Shown here: positions 24,101 to 31,493 of the stretch, in pieces
Numbering within the stretch: the stretch's first letter is position 1
Layout of the letters: the number at the start of each line of letters is the position of its first letter
Assembly: GCF_050436995.1 (NCBI RefSeq)
Contig: NC_134771.1
Location: forward strand, 4,133,501-4,197,500
Origin: Anticarsia gemmatalis
Lineage: Eukaryota > Arthropoda > Insecta > Lepidoptera > Erebidae
DNA: 64,000 bases
Direction: 5' to 3'
Position numbers and translations under genes: made by a program
Notes under the pieces: generated by a model
The model's database searches: none
Seen by the model: only the letters and a program-made list of their open reading frames with translations
Told to the model about the DNA's origin: nothing

Positions 24101-25655
24101 TGTTGTTGCACCAGGCGCGCATGTAACAAATAGTGGTAAATTGCAGCCCTGAAAATGGAAAGACTTTTTAGTATGTGGGTCTAGAAATGCTTGAAATATT
24201 TTATATGCAAATAGATAATTTACTGCTCTAAAGTCAACAGTCTTATAAAATTTGACTCATATAGAGTATAATAATTAATTAGATGTAATTATTAGTAAAA
24301 AAATATGGAGGCAGCGTATACTTTAACACGGTCAAATTACAATAGTATTAAAATTTAAACATATTTCTTTTAAAGTTTGACAAAAAATAATTGCAATCAA
24401 GCTAATTGTGACGTCACGAAATAAACAAAATAATTACCTGGAAATTACTATCGAAGAGAGTGCCCGGAGCACAATCTCTTTCAATTTTGAATCCATTGCT
24501 GCATTGATAGAATTTACTACAATCCGTTGGATGAGGCAACAACAAATGTATACTGAAGTCCGATGGACAACCGTTTGGTAGTGTTGGCGCTACTGTTGTT
24601 GTTGTTGTTGTTGATGTTGTTGAAGTAGGAGTTGTTGGTGATGGAGAATCTGTTGATGAAGGCGTTGTGTGGCATGTTGCTGCCCATGGCCAGGTACATA
24701 TCTAGAATTGAAAATAAATATTATGAGAATTCTTCAGTCCGCGGCCAGCGTGGTAGACTCCAGGCCGGGAGAAAACCTATCAGATATTCTTTCCCGGACT
24801 GAAATAATTGTCATAAGCAATAAATAATTCGGCCAAATTAAAATGGTACACCATAACGGTGACCTTGACTGACCTTGAAAGATGTCACTTTTTGTGAGTG
24901 TTAAAAGGTGTTCGTCATTCATAAAGACTTGCGTAAGTAACGCTTACGAGAAAATTGAAAAGCTTTCGACAAAAATGCAAAAATATAAAAATATTGGGCC
25001 GAAATAGAGAAAAAAATTAAAAACAAATTGTGAAGGTCATTAAAATCATTTCACTTCAGCAATAGGAATAGGTAGTAAAACATATTTTCAGAAAAAAATT
25101 GCCACGAAGCATTGCCAAAGAAGCCGCTCAGTTTCTTCTAAGTCACATAATCTGATGCTTCCATCCCAAGAGTGAACCACATTCAGTACTTACTATCTAT
25201 CTAACTATCGTATGGTTAATGGTCAACCTGGTGTCAAAGTTGTTCACGCCGCCCGAAAGACCTTTGACATCGCTTAACGACTGTTATCTTAATTGACAAC
25301 AACCGGGACCGACTTTTTACGTGCCCTCCGAAACACGGAGAAGCCCTGTTCAATTACCACTATGCGGTCACCCATCTATGGAATGACCGAGGTTTGCCAA
25401 CAGATCGTTTACTGACCGGTGAGCTCAACTGGCTACGGGCGCATATTCAGTACTTACTTGAGACACTGAGTCAAATTGCGTCCCCGGCGCGCAAGGCATC
25501 TCAATTTTATTTCCATTGCTGCACTGGTAGTATTTGCTGCAGTCTGTCTCGTGTGGCAGCAGGAGATGTATGTGGAAGTTTGAGGGGCAGCCGTTAGGCA
25601 AATACTGGGCTGATGACGCAGCTATCAGTGTTAATATGATTATCGCTTTGTACAT
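1..25655 (-). CDS. Giant secreted chitin-binding mucin, 33 exons seen, 3' end outside window
   Basis: This is a split gene read right to left: signal peptide at 25,655, last visible exon running off base 1. Thirty-three coding exons give about 5,230 residues and 32 CBM14 (peritrophin-A, chitin-binding type 2) domains, each with six cysteines. Every intron is GT-AG, phase 0, and lies just before cysteine 5, so each domain is joined only after splicing. Thr/Pro/Ser/Glu-rich linkers, probable O-glycosylation sites, separate the domains. Family knowledge: many CBM14 units with mucin linkers are found in insect intestinal mucins and peritrophins, which cross-link chitin in the peritrophic matrix; that role is inferred. 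A cuticular or tracheal mucin is an alternative, though CPAP cuticle proteins carry only one or three such domains. The exon chain was built by eye; alternative splicing of the symmetric exons is possible. Confidence 0.9.
767..955 (-). CDS. Mucin exon 32, linkerless
   Basis: Sixty-three codons: KCVIITEGGC, a charged linker TLPKEEEKPI with no threonine repeats, then CPANFYGHLPHPEIC...FDPVSG. Acceptor attgcag, donor GGA/gtaagt. Confidence 0.85.
1493..1696 (-). CDS. Mucin exon 31, nearly linkerless
   Basis: Sixty-eight codons: NCVVIAEGGC, a linker of about ten residues (TYNSATTTEG), then CPSGYEGHVSNPNDC...FDFGAQ. The mucin character ends here. Donor CAG/gtaagt. Confidence 0.86.
1812..2009 (-). 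mobile_element. Helitron II copy in mucin intron
   Basis: Read on the minus strand it starts TC and ends CTAG, preceded by the degenerate CCCGCG-type GC-rich end, and is flanked by A and T. The inner ttcccggggtaaaaagta motif is shared with copies at 12.4, 15.2 and 33.9 kb. No coding capacity. Confidence 0.65.
2118..2453 (-). CDS. Mucin exon 30, divergent domain start
   Basis: One hundred and twelve codons: SCVVIAEGGC, linker TTPASE/TTPESE drifting to TTDVKDTTEE, and a first half-domain (CPPGFWGVAPDPYRC...FDLNSQ) that is neither A nor B type. Donor CAG/gtaagt. Confidence 0.88.
2681..2765. repeat. GC-rich fold-back in mucin intron
   Basis: cacacacagcaggcggcaga at the left and gcggctcatgtgtgtag at the right are roughly inverted, in an otherwise AT-rich intron. 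Possibly a small MITE. Confidence 0.35.
2848..3207 (-). CDS. Mucin exon 29, A-type, pure TTEASE array
   Basis: One hundred and twenty codons: SCVVIAEGGC, then a nearly perfect run of TTEASE hexads (18-bp unit, about nine copies), then the A-type first half preceded by EGPVDI. The homogeneity points to very recent expansion. Confidence 0.88.
3305..3619 (-). CDS. Mucin exon 28, A-type
   Basis: One hundred and five codons: SCVVIAEGGC, linker with EADEENTATEGS then TTPGSE/TTPASE, A-type first half. Donor CAG/gtcagt. A Helitron sits in the intron upstream of this exon. Confidence 0.88.
3661..3916 (+). mobile_element. Helitron I (Lep1-like) in mucin intron
   Basis: Starts TC after an A, ends CTAG before a T, and has a (tttg)n stretch near the 5' end. 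A subterminal hairpin (CGCAA-GCGAAG-TTGCG in intact copies) is decayed here. Resembles short non-autonomous lepidopteran Helitrons. Confidence 0.75.
3971..4267 (-). CDS. Mucin exon 27, A-type
   Basis: Ninety-nine codons: SCVVIAEGGC, linker with VADEENTTTEAS, A-type first half with CNAYFMC. Acceptor ttttag, donor CAG/gttagt. Confidence 0.88.
4415..4882 (-). CDS. Mucin exon 26, A-type, longest TTxASE linker
   Basis: One hundred and fifty-six codons: SCVVIAEGGC, then about a dozen hexads with a repeated six-hexad-scale pattern of TTPAS, TTEAS and DTTPAS, then an A-type first half. Internal repeats at DNA level suggest recent expansion. Confidence 0.88.
4931..5185 (-). mobile_element. SINE A, tRNA-headed, in mucin intron
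   Basis: On the minus strand it starts with a tRNA-like head containing a pol III B box (GGTTCGAATCC within 5,126-5,146) and ends in a (TTTA)n-type tail. The body matches the copies at 32.3 and 44.0-44.5 kb. Confidence 0.7.
5232..5573 (-). CDS. Mucin exon 25, A-type
   Basis: One hundred and fourteen codons: SCVVIAEGGC, linker EASGTTEASE...EALETTPASE like exon 22, A-type first half with CNAYFMC. Donor CAG/gtttgt. Confidence 0.88.
5662..6039 (-). CDS. Mucin exon 24, A-type
   Basis: One hundred and twenty-six codons: SCVVIAEGGC, linker with TTEASE, TTSASE, DTTEAS and TTKASE variants, A-type first half. Its donor is CAG/gtttgt rather than the usual gttagt; exon 25 shares it. Confidence 0.87.
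6129..6434 (-). CDS. Mucin exon 23, A-type
   Basis: One hundred and two codons: SCVVIAEGGC, TTPASE/TTEAAE/TTAASE linker, A-type first half. Acceptor gtatacag, donor CAG/gttagt. Confidence 0.88.
6585..6890 (-). CDS. Mucin exon 22, A-type, no ATG inside
   Basis: One hundred and two codons, open throughout but with no internal methionine start, so simple ORF scans miss it. It begins SCVGIAEGGC (Gly in place of the usual Val), has an EASGTTEASE linker like exon 25, and an A-type half with TCDDG in place of TCDEG. Confidence 0.87.
6979..7266 (-). CDS. Mucin exon 21, A-type
   Basis: Ninety-six codons: SCVVIAEGGC, short TTPASE/ASETSEATSATEAP linker, A-type first half. Acceptor tttacag, donor CAG/gttagt. 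Confidence 0.88.
7411..7698 (-). CDS. Mucin exon 20, A-type
   Basis: Ninety-six codons: GCVVIAEGGC, short linker ending ATSATEAP, A-type first half (GHVGFVPHPEMCSAYFMC). Its downstream intron is nearly identical to that of exon 22, 826 bp away. Confidence 0.88.
7857..8270 (-). CDS. Mucin exon 19, B-type
   Basis: One hundred and thirty-eight codons: GCVVIAEGGC, a long linker of TTEASE, TTPASE, TTEVTE and TTEGSV variants, B-type first half-domain. Donor CAA/gtgagt. Confidence 0.88.
8396..8692 (-). CDS. Mucin exon 18, B-type
   Basis: Ninety-nine codons. It starts SCVVIAEGGC, which pairs with the A-type half in exon 17. The linker contains VADEENTTT, shared with exon 27 and closely related to one in exon 28, and the exon ends with a B-type first half. 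Donor CAA/gtaagc. Confidence 0.88.
8799..9140 (-). CDS. Mucin exon 17, A-type between B-types
   Basis: One hundred and fourteen codons. It starts GCVVIAEGGC, has several consecutive TTPASE hexads, and ends with the A-type first half (VDICPPGHVGFVPHPEMC...FNPDTQ). It is the only A-type exon among B-type neighbours. Donor CAG/gtcagt. Confidence 0.88.
9237..9614 (-). CDS. Mucin exon 16, B-type
   Basis: One hundred and twenty-six codons: GCVVIAEGGC, TTPASE/TTEVAE/TTLASE linker, B-type first half-domain ending FDPVTQ. Donor CAA/gtaagc. Confidence 0.88.
9730..10107 (-). CDS. Mucin exon 15, B-type
   Basis: One hundred and twenty-six codons: GCVVIAEGGC, alternating TTPASE and TTEASE blocks, with the last pair altered to ASEPTETP before VVICPPGFFG. 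Donor CAG/gtaaga. Confidence 0.88.
10261..10620 (-). CDS. Mucin exon 14, B-type
   Basis: One hundred and twenty codons: GCVVIAEGGC, TTPASE/TTEVAE linker, B-type first half-domain ending FDPATQ. Donor CAA/gtgagt. Confidence 0.88.
10810..11169 (-). CDS. Mucin exon 13, B-type
   Basis: One hundred and twenty codons: GCVVIAEGGC, TTEAAETTPASE-type linker, B-type first half-domain ending FDPVTQ. Donor CAG/gtgaga. Confidence 0.88.
11403..11726 (-). CDS. Mucin exon 12, B-type domain start
   Basis: One hundred and eight codons. It begins GCVVIAEGGC, carries a TTxxSE/TTxAAE linker, and ends with the B-type first half-domain (VVICPPGFFGNVAHPYLC...FDPATQ). The donor is CAA/gtaagc. Confidence 0.88.
12058..12155 (+). 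repeat. Possible LINE 3' tail in mucin intron 11
   Basis: Ends in an (AAAT)n-type tract (aaataaataaataaaag) and has aagtccacctttatacaaat before it, like non-LTR retroelement tails. No coding remnant. Confidence 0.35.
12395..12575 (-). mobile_element. Helitron II copy in mucin intron 11
   Basis: Ends on the minus strand with CTAG preceded by a GC-rich palindromic stretch (CGGACGAAGTCGCG) and begins TCCATACTAATA. It lies 43 bp from the donor of exon 11. Confidence 0.7.
12619..12975 (-). CDS. Mucin exon 11, non-repetitive Thr/Tyr linker
   Basis: One hundred and nineteen codons. It begins NCVEIAEGGC. The linker is Thr/Ser-rich but not periodic, and has several acidic tyrosine contexts (EEYKTD, PEDYDS, TTEYLYND). 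It ends with CPPGFWGSIAHPEYC...FDSVLQ. Donor CAG/gtaagc. Confidence 0.87.
13424..13514 (+). mobile_element. SINE B 3' fragment next to exon 10 donor
   Basis: Contains the family's ggccagcgtggtggactcaa and cctttgcctaggatagtaa blocks. It ends about 12 bp from the donor of mucin exon 10. Confidence 0.6.
13527..13748 (-). CDS. Mucin exon 10, minimal linker
   Basis: Seventy-four codons, the shortest exon of the mucin part. It begins TCVPIAIGGC, has only a short Thr/Ser linker (ETTTTEASSTTYNP), then CPDGVWGNVPHPELC...FDPVSK. Acceptor ttttctag, donor AAG/gtatgt. Confidence 0.86.
13822..14010 (-). mobile_element. SINE G, tRNA-headed, in mucin intron
   Basis: On the minus strand: A-box-like gtggcatagtggtataggta, B box aggttcgatcc, then the acaaacagctgccac and gtccccgcgac body shared with 36.7 and 56.5 kb. 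Confidence 0.6.
14275..14547 (-). CDS. Mucin exon 9
   Basis: Ninety-one codons. It begins SCVPITEGGC, the first of the (S/G)CVxIxEGGC starts used from here on. A short TTTE-type linker follows, then CPIGIWGNIPHPEYC...FDPVQE. The donor is GAG/gtaagt. Confidence 0.87.
14640..14885 (+). repeat. Repeat D copy in mucin intron 8
   Basis: Contains cttccagtctcaccggatg, ggagcgactgcatatctgac and gactgtcaaagatctttga, shared with 47.6 kb. Class unknown. Confidence 0.55.
15197..15408 (-). mobile_element. Helitron II copy next to exon 8 donor
   Basis: Same family as the 12.4-kb copy; the terminal CTAG is decayed to CTAA. Its 5' TC end lies about 17 bp inside the intron from the donor of the giant exon. 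Confidence 0.68.
15427..20469 (-). CDS. Mucin exon 8: 5,043-bp exon with giant TTPEP/TTAEP mucin domain
   Basis: 1,681 codons, open from acceptor (ttttacag/GAATGT) to donor (TCG CAG/gtaaga). It starts ECDWPNQAQCPLS and ends with the first half of domain 8 (CPPGVYGNVPHPELC...FDPISQ). Between them lie about 1,620 residues of Thr-Thr-(Pro/Ala)-Glu-Pro pentads. The 15-bp unit is arranged in longer repeats, often near 60 bp (one TTAEP and three TTPEP). About one residue in five is Glu, so the domain should be strongly acidic as well as heavily O-glycosylated (inference). Copy number could be affected by assembly. Confidence 0.87.
20768..21784 (-). CDS. Mucin exon 7: long TTPEP/TTPAP linker
   Basis: Three hundred and thirty-nine codons with no stop. 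After ECDWPNQAVCPLS comes a linker of about 250 residues of pentads, mostly alternating TTPEP and TTPAP with some TTPVP. The first half of domain 7 follows (NGCPADFTIDYLLPHE...LWFDFDKQ). The 15-bp unit is openly repetitive at DNA level. Long open frames on the other strand and in other frames are by-products of that repeat. Confidence 0.88.
22084..22440 (-). CDS. Mucin exon 6
   Basis: One hundred and nineteen codons. It has the same ECDWPNQAECPLS start and TTPxP linker as exon 5, and ends with CPVDYTIEQLLPHE...LWFNFDKQ. Splice sites are tttttacag and CAG/gtgggt. Confidence 0.88.
22529..22903 (-). CDS. Mucin exon 5
   Basis: One hundred and twenty-five codons. It begins ECDWPNQAECPLS, then a linker of TTPAP/TTPEP/TTPVP pentads ending TTQAPTTPIEF, then the first half of domain 5 (CPVDYTVEQLLPHE...WFYFDKQ). 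It is very similar to exon 6, so the two are probably a recent tandem duplicate. Confidence 0.88.
23090..23368 (-). CDS. Mucin exon 4
   Basis: Ninety-three codons. It begins VCNHIHLVNC, has a TTQS/TTP linker, then the first half of domain 4 with LPHEYDCGKYYQC and a CPGGLWFYFEKQ end. The donor is CAG/gtgagt. Its first-half domain is nearly the same as those of exons 5 and 6. Confidence 0.88.
23690..23850. repeat. Repeat E copy in mucin intron 3
   Basis: Contains cgccttttccccataggggt and caaacttcccttgcctcatt. Related copies lie near 38.3 kb and 63.5 kb. Confidence 0.45.
23879..24148 (-). CDS. Mucin exon 3
   Basis: Ninety codons. It begins GCNLPLFVTC (cysteines 5 and 6 of domain 2), has a short TTP/TTTP linker, and ends with the first half of domain 3 (LPNGCPANMHIHYLLPHE...WFDYDIQ). 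Acceptor ttttcag, donor CAG/gtaaga. Confidence 0.88.
24438..24701 (-). CDS. Mucin exon 2
   Basis: Eighty-eight codons, phase 0 at both ends. It opens with ICTWPWAATC, cysteines 5 and 6 of domain 1. A short Thr/Ser/Pro linker follows, including six consecutive ACA threonines. It closes with the first four cysteines of domain 2 (LPNGCPSDF...DCAPGTLFDSNFQ). Acceptor ctag, donor CAG/gtaatt. Confidence 0.88.
25208..25443 (+). repeat. Repeat C copy beside exon 1 donor
   Basis: About 235-bp interspersed repeat with gtcaaagttgttcacgccgc, caaccgggaccgactttt and tgcggtcacccatctatgga. It ends about 13 bp from the exon 1 donor. Class unknown; six copies in the window. Confidence 0.6.
25458..25655 (-). 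CDS. Mucin exon 1: signal peptide and first half of CBM14 domain 1
   Basis: Sixty-six codons. The ATG sits two bases inside the exon, after the acceptor ttccttccag. Residues 1-16 (MYKAIIILTLIAASSA) are a clear signal peptide. YLPNGCP follows with no mucin linker, then cysteines 23, 39, 45 and 55 of domain 1. The donor is CAA/gtaagt. The acceptor directly before the ATG implies at least one upstream untranslated exon. Confidence 0.9.
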
Positions 25656-27138
25656 ATCTGGAAGGAAATATACTTCTTTAAAGATGGAGAAATAATGAAC
25701 CTCGTGACGTGTCTTCTAAAAGAAGATGACTTAGGGCTAGGTTACCCAATAAAAGTTATTTTAAGTGTCAAAAGGAAGGCTAAAAGAGAGTTATTCAGGG
25801 TACAATTATTTCAAGAAATAACATTTCATTATGCAACCAATATATTTTTTATCAGTGCTTGTTTTTTGGCAGTAGAAACAATTTGTTTCATATCGAGTTT
25901 GAAACGTAGAGCACTCTTTTTTATTTTACCAAGTACTACGTCAAAATAATGAAAGGTTCAGAAAAACGCTGTTCAGGCAGTTTCGTGACACTATGTCTAA
26001 CTTTGGATTACTCCAACTTTAAATTTTTAATGTAGCGCAGTTTGGCTAATTCGGGAAAGAAAAAGCTTACGCAATTTTGAACAGAATTTCATACGACAAA
26101 ACTTTTGTCCGAAATATATAATCCATAATGACGTCATTGTCTTTCACCACTGCGGAGTGTCGCTCAAGAAAAATACGGTTTTTAAAACTATGCTAATATT
26201 ATAAACCCGGACTATTATTACAAAATAATTTGAATGTGTTACTGCATGATTATGCTTATTTTAAAACTAATGCACAATTTGTAGCTGATACAAATAGGCA
26301 AGGTATAATGTCAGAGAAAAGACAGGGGCCATTTGCAACAAAAGAAAATCAACGCGGGCGGAACATAGCTTGAGCCAAGTTTGCTAAACATTTCAAGCTT
26401 TCTAGACCTTTCAACTTACTTAAAAAAGGGTAAAAGTTTTGATTTTAAAAAATATTTTTTCAGAAATAAGGTGAGATTGAAACAAATGCACCTCTTTTAT
26501 AAAATATAGGAGGATTTAAATAAATACGTGCAAGCAACTCGAATCAATATCAAGTGAATGGGAAATGCATTTCACGAATCTTATTAGGTCAGCTTTGAAG
26601 TATCGGTTTAAAATAAACTACTCCAGACTACAGAATATTGGGATCAATGTATTGAAAATGCGTTTTGATAAAGCGCTTTTGAATCAATATTATTGAAAAG
26701 AAAAGTAAGACAGACAGACAGACAAACAAGCCATTATAAAGAGACTTTTTATATTATTTACGAAATTATAGAATTTACAAACTTGCATCAATATTTTTGG
26801 TAATCTTACTTGTAATAAAGAGAATAGATTAATTGGCTTAAAAAACTAGATCTAGAAACTTACCATTTCGCAAAAATATGAATAGTAAAATAGTACCGAA
26901 AAGAGAGATTCATCAATTGTATCTAAATCAGGATTCACTGGGTACTTTACACACAAAAATATAGGCGTGGCTGTGTATAAAAGTCAATTACGCCTCATAA
27001 AATGGACACTACTTTTCGTCAAAGAAAACGGTTTTTTTTTCATATTTTGCACGTTTATTGTAATCACGAGTTTCGTACCTATTATAGGCAAAAAAAGAAA
27101 GCAAAAAGATGACTATTAGGAATTTTATTTCTTTCAGC

Positions 27139-27177
27139 AGCATGACAGACGTTAAGAAATTTAACGTCTGCCATGCT
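27139..27177. repeat. 17-bp inverted repeat
   Basis: Arms agcatgacagacgttaa (27,139-27,155) and ttaacgtctgccatgct (27,161-27,177) pair with one mismatch around a 5-base loop. Role unknown. Confidence 0.5.
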
Positions 27178-27303
27178 ATGCAAAAACAATCTTGAAAATT
27201 GTTTATTTTTCATTTTGGTAATTAAGCTGACTTTTGATTAAATTGTGACGCAATAAAGCTTTCAAAAACGTCTTTAATACGATTTAAAGTAATAATCAAA
27301 AAC

Positions 27304-27365
27304 TTACCGAAATATGTGTATCGAACTATCCAATAAATTAAACATCAAGCTAACATCTATATAAC
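27304..27365 (-). promoter_or_regulatory. Candidate untranslated first exon/promoter of mucin gene
   Basis: On the minus strand a TATATAG at about 27,355-27,361 is followed by sequence ending TTCG/gtaagt at 27,304. An upstream exon is required because exon 1 has an acceptor next to its ATG. A similar donor (AAATG/gtaagt) lies near 26,863. Neither is proven. Confidence 0.2.
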
Positions 27366-28878
27366 ACTTTGTCCAAACGCACTTTCAACTTTCTCGAGTC
27401 CCAATATAATTTCAACAGTAACTGGTCTTTATGTAAATCACTTTTCGGTAATGAACGTGGAATAGACCGTATCTGCAAATATATCGATATTGCTACTCAG
27501 CCCTATCGTTTGATCAAAACACGTCACTACTTTGTGTTTTACATTAGGCTGATTAGAACCTTTTTGTTGTAACCGAACTTAAAAAAAAATTACCTTCGAT
27601 TTTTTAAATTTAATTTCCTTCTTTTTTATAACCTTTTGTTTCTTTTTTCTTCTTGACGTTTATTTTGAAATTAGAATACACAATTCGAGCCTAGTTTCTG
27701 GTTTCAAATAACTTTTTTTATTTTTATATTTACTTTTTTTTCAAGTGACTTTTTTCAGTCACGTATGTATTCTCTTTCTTAAAATTATTTTCGCAATAAA
27801 AATGTTAGAAGCGTTATTACCTTTGGAGTCGTGATTTGTTAATAATTAATCCTTTTATCTGTTAATTGAGTAATTATCAAATTATTATATTAATATCGAT
27901 TTCTTCGTAGACAGTATGGTGCCAGTGAACGGGGGTGTGCCGAAATTCTGCTAAATTTAGATAATCGAATTGATTTTTGTGCAAGACAAGGAGTTTTGGT
28001 GCAAAAAAATGGCCGTACAATCGTATTTGATAAGTTTTATGCAGTAAATCGATCGCCATTGTCGTCAAAAGCGTATTTTTATCAGCTTCGAAAATAACTG
28101 TCGTCATTTTCAATCTTTATTTCATAATGTATTTAGGAATACTAGTAAAATTTACTACCAAGCTAAAGCAGCGAATTTAAGATATCTGCCGAACTTCAAA
28201 GGTTTTCCTCTACTAAGAGAATACATATTTTCTTTTGTTGATGCCGGTTTAAGGTTGTTTTAAGATTTTCCTGTAGGTATTCTTATTTACATGAATATTC
28301 AAATATGAAATTAAGCAAAATCTTAATTAAAATAACCTCAAGAGTAATGGATAAACTTTACTGTTGTTAACTGTATCACAAAAATAGCAAAGCAGTCCTA
28401 GGACATCGCAAATCCTGTGTATTTTTTTATTTATTTGAGACTCCAACAAAGGGTACACTGTAGTGTATTTGACTTTAAGCTTAAAGGAATAAAAAAACTT
28501 ACCTAATTTTTAAAGAATCGGATGCCTAAACAGATACGCTGCGGTAATTTCTCTGGCAGCTTCTGTTATAATATTCCTGGATTTCTGCAAATAGTCCAAA
28601 GATTTTAATCGTATTTATAAAAAAAGAACTTTGTTGCAGAGTTTTAGCAAAAAACTATATGTAATCTGTCGTTACCTTGACAAGTAAATAATTTCTAAAC
28701 AAGTACCTACATGTACTACATTCTATATCCCTTAGCCATGTTACAATCGTATTATATTTCAATTAAGATATTAGACTCCTACAGACAACGGCAACATATA
28801 AATCTCACTAAAAACACCAGCTCATGTTAGTAAAAGAAGACCTAACAAGCACACAGCTATAAGAGACTTAGAGTCTAA

Positions 28879-29025
28879 TCCTCTTATTCATAAACATACT
28901 ATAAACCTATTTTAGTTAAAAAGCTACTATAATATATTTTCTTTTTTTCATTTCGCTAAGGAGTGTATGAAACAAAACACTTTATAAGCCTTTCATAACT
29001 TCATGTATTTTTATGAATAAGAGGG
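28879..29025 (+). mobile_element. MITE T2, complete
   Basis: Terminal inverted repeats cctcttattcataaa and ttatgaataagaggg bound a short non-coding body (tttcatttcgctaaggagtg). A second copy lies in the COPZ gene. Confidence 0.6.
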
Positions 29026-29579
29026 TGAGCGTCTAATCCTCATTCGTCATCGTCGCTTGAGAAGGGTCATACCCGGCAGTAAGGAAGAAATAAGGAAAAT
29101 TTTGTCAACTTATGTGTGTTCCTTCTTCTTTCTCAAAGGTCGGTAGAATTCAAATACGCATCAAGTTAAATTGATTTCACTACCAAAAACAATTCGCGTT
29201 GTAAAGCATTTAAAATATTGTACATCGAAGTCCCCGATTTGCATTTACCAAGCAATATCAAAGTATTTTCTTTCTTTTCTAAGGTATAGCAATCTTTTTT
29301 ATATTTTTTAAACATATTGTGGGACAGTAATGGATAACATATTATTTATTATGTTTTCATTTTACGAAAGAAATGCGAAAATAATTGTTAAGGACCCCAC
29401 GACATCTCTACAGGGCGTTGCATGCCAAGTATCGTGTTTAACAATCTGTATTTGCATCTAGGGATAAGTACCAATGGACCGTTTTCCTTGCCCACCCCGC
29501 CAATGAACGCTGAACTTAATACTCATAAGTGCATCGCAGAAATACTTGTATACATCATAGTTGAAAGAAAGGCTAGGCT

Positions 29580-29720
29580 AATGAGTCATCCCGTCGCACG
29601 CCACACACGCGGAAATGGCAGGCACTCGTGGGGTTTTAGTGATGTATGCCCGCCCTTCTGGCTGGAGAGTCCCGCATAACCCTGAGCTCCACCCAGGGCA
29701 CAGGGTATGCGTAACGTATT
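29580..29720. repeat. GC-rich patch, probably repeat-derived
   Basis: A compact GC-rich stretch (cgcccttctggctggagag, ctccacccagggcacagggt) in AT-rich flank. Single copy here; no gene recognised. Confidence 0.25.
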
Positions 29721-30279
29721 TACCCAAGAAAAAAAAAGAATGATGAGTTTCTTGTATAAGTTGGCCTCCTGAATACCTACCTTAATAGTTACTAAATAAT
29801 CGTTTGCAGCAAGCCTTAACAAATAAACGTTTCCTACTAACCGACAATCAGGTATATCTATTATTAAATATCCGTGTTAAGCTAATCTTAAACTACTTAT
29901 AGTGACTAACTGCAATTTATCAGTATCTCGTGAGAACACGTGTTTCAAAATGTTTATATTTCTCGTTTTTAGTGCGTTTTGTGGTCAATTTAAGAGCAAA
30001 TTTTGATCTTATAGCTGGAAAATGGCCAATGGGGTTGTTTTATTATGATTTTCTTCGATGAATAACGAGGAAAGTTAGTAAGGATTTTACCATGTGGTGT
30101 TTTCTGGTCTTTATCAAATTTTATGAGAAGAAGGCGTTATATCTACTGTATGTATTTATGTTTGTATGTATAAATAAATTTTTTTATAATGGTTTAATTA
30201 GTAAAACAGGAGTAATAGCCGAGAGGTATATAAACATTAGTTTTTATGTACGTGATTTAGAGCTAAAAGCTAAGGCAAC

Positions 30280-30450
30280 TTATCAATGACTTCTCTAAGT
30301 TATGAGTGTATTAGAAATAATTATAATTATTAGCTTCACTGGTGAAGGAAAACATCGTGAGGAAACCTATGAGTTCTTCTACTGTTTTTATTTGAAAGAA
30401 TACAAAATCCCTAAACCGCATTTGATGGCGTGGTAAACTCAATGTCAATC
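30280..30450 (+). mobile_element. SINE B, diverged partial copy
   Basis: Has the agttatgagtgtattagaaa and ggtgaaggaaaacatcgtga blocks of SINE B; the head is missing. Confidence 0.5.
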
Positions 30451-31493
30451 TATCAATTCGGGAGTTAATATTCCAAAGTCCTCAAAATGAATTTAAATTT
30501 CTGCTAAGCTTTAAGAAGAACCTTTTTCGAGAAGCTATCTGCTTCTTAAAAGGGTTGGTTTTCGTAATCCTTAGAGTGTTGCATCAAAATATGATCTCTA
30601 CATAACATATACTATTATTGCAGAGAAATATCATTTAATTTGTTTCAAAATGTTTCACGTGAAAGTGTGTTATGTATTAATCAAGGTTATAAACTAAACT
30701 TCGTACCAAATTTCATCATAATTCGTTCTGGAGTTTTCGCGTCTAAAAAGAACAAACATTCGTACAAATTTTCGCATTTTATATTCAAAAAATCAAACTA
30801 TAATAAAAATTAAAGTCCTTTTATTTCGGGCTAGTTCCCTTTGATAAATATATTGCCCTAAGAATACATATTAATTTGAAACTCTTTCTTGCTTAATGTA
30901 AATAATTGTGTAATGTAAAAAGGATTTACAGAATATACTCATTACTTAAATATTTTAATAGCCATTTCTACGGTTATTCCCAAACAAATTAGTGTTTAGG
31001 TAGAAGAAAGATAGTGAACCGATAACACTAAACCGCTTCTAACTAACAACGGTCATTGTCAAATATTATCGGTTCTATTTGATGATAAACGAATTAAAAC
31101 TAGATTATTGTATGACACATACTTTGAAATGTGTGGTTTTCTAATCTGCTCTGGGTAAATGCCACCAATATGCTGCCAATACTGTTTGATGTTGTGTTAA
31201 ATAGTACCTTAATGTGTAAGCTAATATTGATATATTTTTCAGATATAATATAAATATATAGATTTCAATAAATTATAGTAAAACAAATAGAAAGAAACTA
31301 TTTGACGATTCGAAAGTGCGGCCAGGAGTTTCTTTCCAGTTCGTCTCATTGTCTACCTTCTAAACTTACTTTGTAATAAATTATTTAGATTTGATTTACG
31401 CTTTTATTTAATTAAAAAGATTTTCAAAATTAATTCTGCATTTACATGGAAAAACAAACAAACATAGTCTCAAAAAATAGGCTTAATATTGGT

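Noticed and set aside
1..25657. Many separate small peritrophin genes instead of one
   Set aside because: Exons 2-33 lack their own signal peptides, each ends in half a domain, and all joins are phase 0, so single exons cannot stand alone. Only exon 1 has a signal peptide.
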